Origin: Nitzschia sp. pyKryTriq1
Lineage: Eukaryota; Bacillariophyta; Bacillariophyceae; Bacillariales; Bacillariaceae
Length of the DNA: 64,000 nucleotides
Reading direction: 5' to 3'
NCBI GenBank assembly: GCA_956465555.1
Contig: OY101124.1
Location: 682,001 to 746,000, forward strand
The position numbers and the translations under genes were made by a program. The notes under the pieces were generated by a model. It saw only the letters and a list, made by a program, of their open reading frames with translations. It did no database searches and was not told the origin of the DNA. Positions 63,056 to 64,000 of this stretch are shown in pieces. Position 1 is the stretch's first letter. Each line of letters begins with the position of its first letter.

Positions 63056-64000
63056 ATGGTGATCATCAACCCTCCGCTGGCCATTTACAAGCATTTTGCG
63101 GCCTTGAGCTTTTTACTGGCGGGTCTTTTTGCCGATCTGTTGGTTGTCCGACTCTGCCTTACGTCGGCCTACATCTTTTTGATTGTCAATGGCCTGCTAG
63201 GTTCACCGCTGTGGCCGTACTTGCGACGGCCCGATCATCTGACAGTTGACATGCTATCATGGGGTATTGTTTGTTTTTATGTCCACATGAGCTCGGTCGT
63301 ACGCTTGCTCAAGGACGAAGCCCACGTTGCTTTGACAGACGACGAAGAAGCTCTTTGGCGAATGTTTTACCGAGTGGGAGGAATGTCTCGGAGAATTTTC
63401 AAGGACCAAATTGCGGCGCATATGACAGTGGTACACTTCAAAAAGGGCCAAATCTTGCCGGTGGTGGATTTCTTTCATATGGCCTACAAAGGAGTCGTCG
63501 AAATTAAGATTTACGAACATGACAAATTGTTGAGTACCAATACTGATGGTTCGGGATGCATGTTCGATCTGAAGAGTCTAGGCTTGTTGCAAGCTCATAC
63601 TCCTATGGCGAATCATGTTCTCATGGTCACTGCGCAAAGTGATGGTACCTTCTTTCAGTTCTCCAACAAGGATATTCGCCGAATCGCTGCCATTAAACAT
63701 ACCAAAAGTGTTTGGCAAACAGTCTTGGTGGGGACTCTTGCTCGAATCGCCGTTCAGCGCTTACCCGAGGAAGATTCGAAAAATCGGACAGATCCGCACC
63801 ATATTGATCCTCTCTTTCTTCCACTCTCGCAAGCGGAATTGCCCGACCCTCTCTTGGCTGGATCGGGCAGAGCGTTGGAACGACCCTTGGCGCACATTGG
63901 ATACTGCATGAGAGCCTTCTTTACACCTCCATGGCCATTCAGTAAACATGTATCTGGAATTCGTCATGGTATGCTTCCGGCTCCGGTTCCGTTGGAAGGG
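63056..64000 (+). CDS. Popeye-domain-like membrane protein (partial at window end)
   Basis: 315 codons open from an ATG at 63056 to the right edge. The N-terminal part has about three TM segments (HFAALSFLLAGLFADLLVVR, TSAYIFLIVNGLLG, LSWGIVCFYVHMSSVVRLL), as in Popeye proteins. The cytosolic part then reads LWRMFYRVGGMSRRIFKDQI and TVVHFKKGQILPVVDFF, resembling the Popeye cyclic-nucleotide-binding fold: a helix, a strand, KGQ and a jelly-roll strand GVVEIKIY. Family knowledge: animal POPDC proteins are membrane-bound cAMP effectors with the same layout. The C terminus lies outside the window. It starts directly at the TM region, so an extracellular N-terminal exon may precede it. Confidence 0.65.
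   Translation, partial: MVIINPPLAIYKHFAALSFLLAGLFADLLVVRLCLTSAYIFLIVNGLLGSPLWPYLRRPDHLTVDMLSWGIVCFYVHMSSVVRLLKDEAHVALTDDEEALWRMFYRVGGMSRRIFKDQIAAHMTVVHFKKGQILPVVDFFHMAYKGVVEIKIYEHDKLLSTNTDGSGCMFDLKSLGLLQAHTPMANHVLMVTAQSDGTFFQFSNKDIRRIAAIKHTKSVWQTVLVGTLARIAVQRLPEEDSKNRTDPHHIDPLFLPLSQAELPDPLLAGSGRALERPLAHIGYCMRAFFTPPWPFSKHVSGIRHGMLPAPVPLEG

Noticed and set aside
1-64000. CRISPR array
   Set aside because: The tandem repeats present lack unique spacers of constant length and the window is eukaryotic.

Overview
The window looks like nuclear DNA of a photosynthetic stramenopile, most likely a diatom and perhaps a pennate one. The evidence is short GT-AG introns (77-261 bp where I could place them), plastid presequences of the signal-peptide plus ASAF/APAF type on three proteins, a phenylalanine hydroxylase with an ACT domain, and a mixed eukaryotic gene set with intergenic gaps of 0.1-2 kb. 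I cannot name the species from sequence alone.

Layout. 1-2 kb: start of a serine-rich gene, then a 48-bp minisatellite. 2-7.4 kb: a GT64 glycosyltransferase converging on a large sensor kinase whose N-terminal membrane domain reads like a microbial rhodopsin. 7.4-12.4 kb: a repeat-rich island with two near-perfect palindromes (125 and 472 bp), a higher-order tandem repeat and a DDE-transposase-like ORF. 12.4-31 kb: a disrupted NPPY methyltransferase-like gene, eIF3d, a small thylakoid protein, a ubiquitin protease, PEX13, PAN2 and an unknown plastid protein. 32-44 kb: phenylalanine hydroxylase, a NEPRO-like nucleolar protein, an unknown one-TM protein, a Jupiter/HN1-like protein and the corepressor SIN3. 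44-54 kb: a DUF1995 plastid protein, BAP31-like and ceramide synthase (both with dilysine ER signals), plastid NFU, an FkbM-like methyltransferase and an FKBP ending in a CaaX box. 54-60 kb: a head-to-head pair of paralogous two-domain proteins with a degenerate sugar-epimerase domain and a shared C-terminal domain I do not recognise. 61-64 kb: a MAPR cytochrome-b5-like protein and a Popeye-like protein cut by the window end.

The genes do not form one pathway; they are ordinary single-gene units. The points of most interest are the candidate 8-TM rhodopsin-histidine kinase-receiver protein, the divergent epimerase-like pair, the palindrome/satellite island around the transposase-like ORF, and clusters of GTACCGGTAC-like words found between genes. 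Intron and start calls are by eye from splice consensus, frame continuity and family knowledge.
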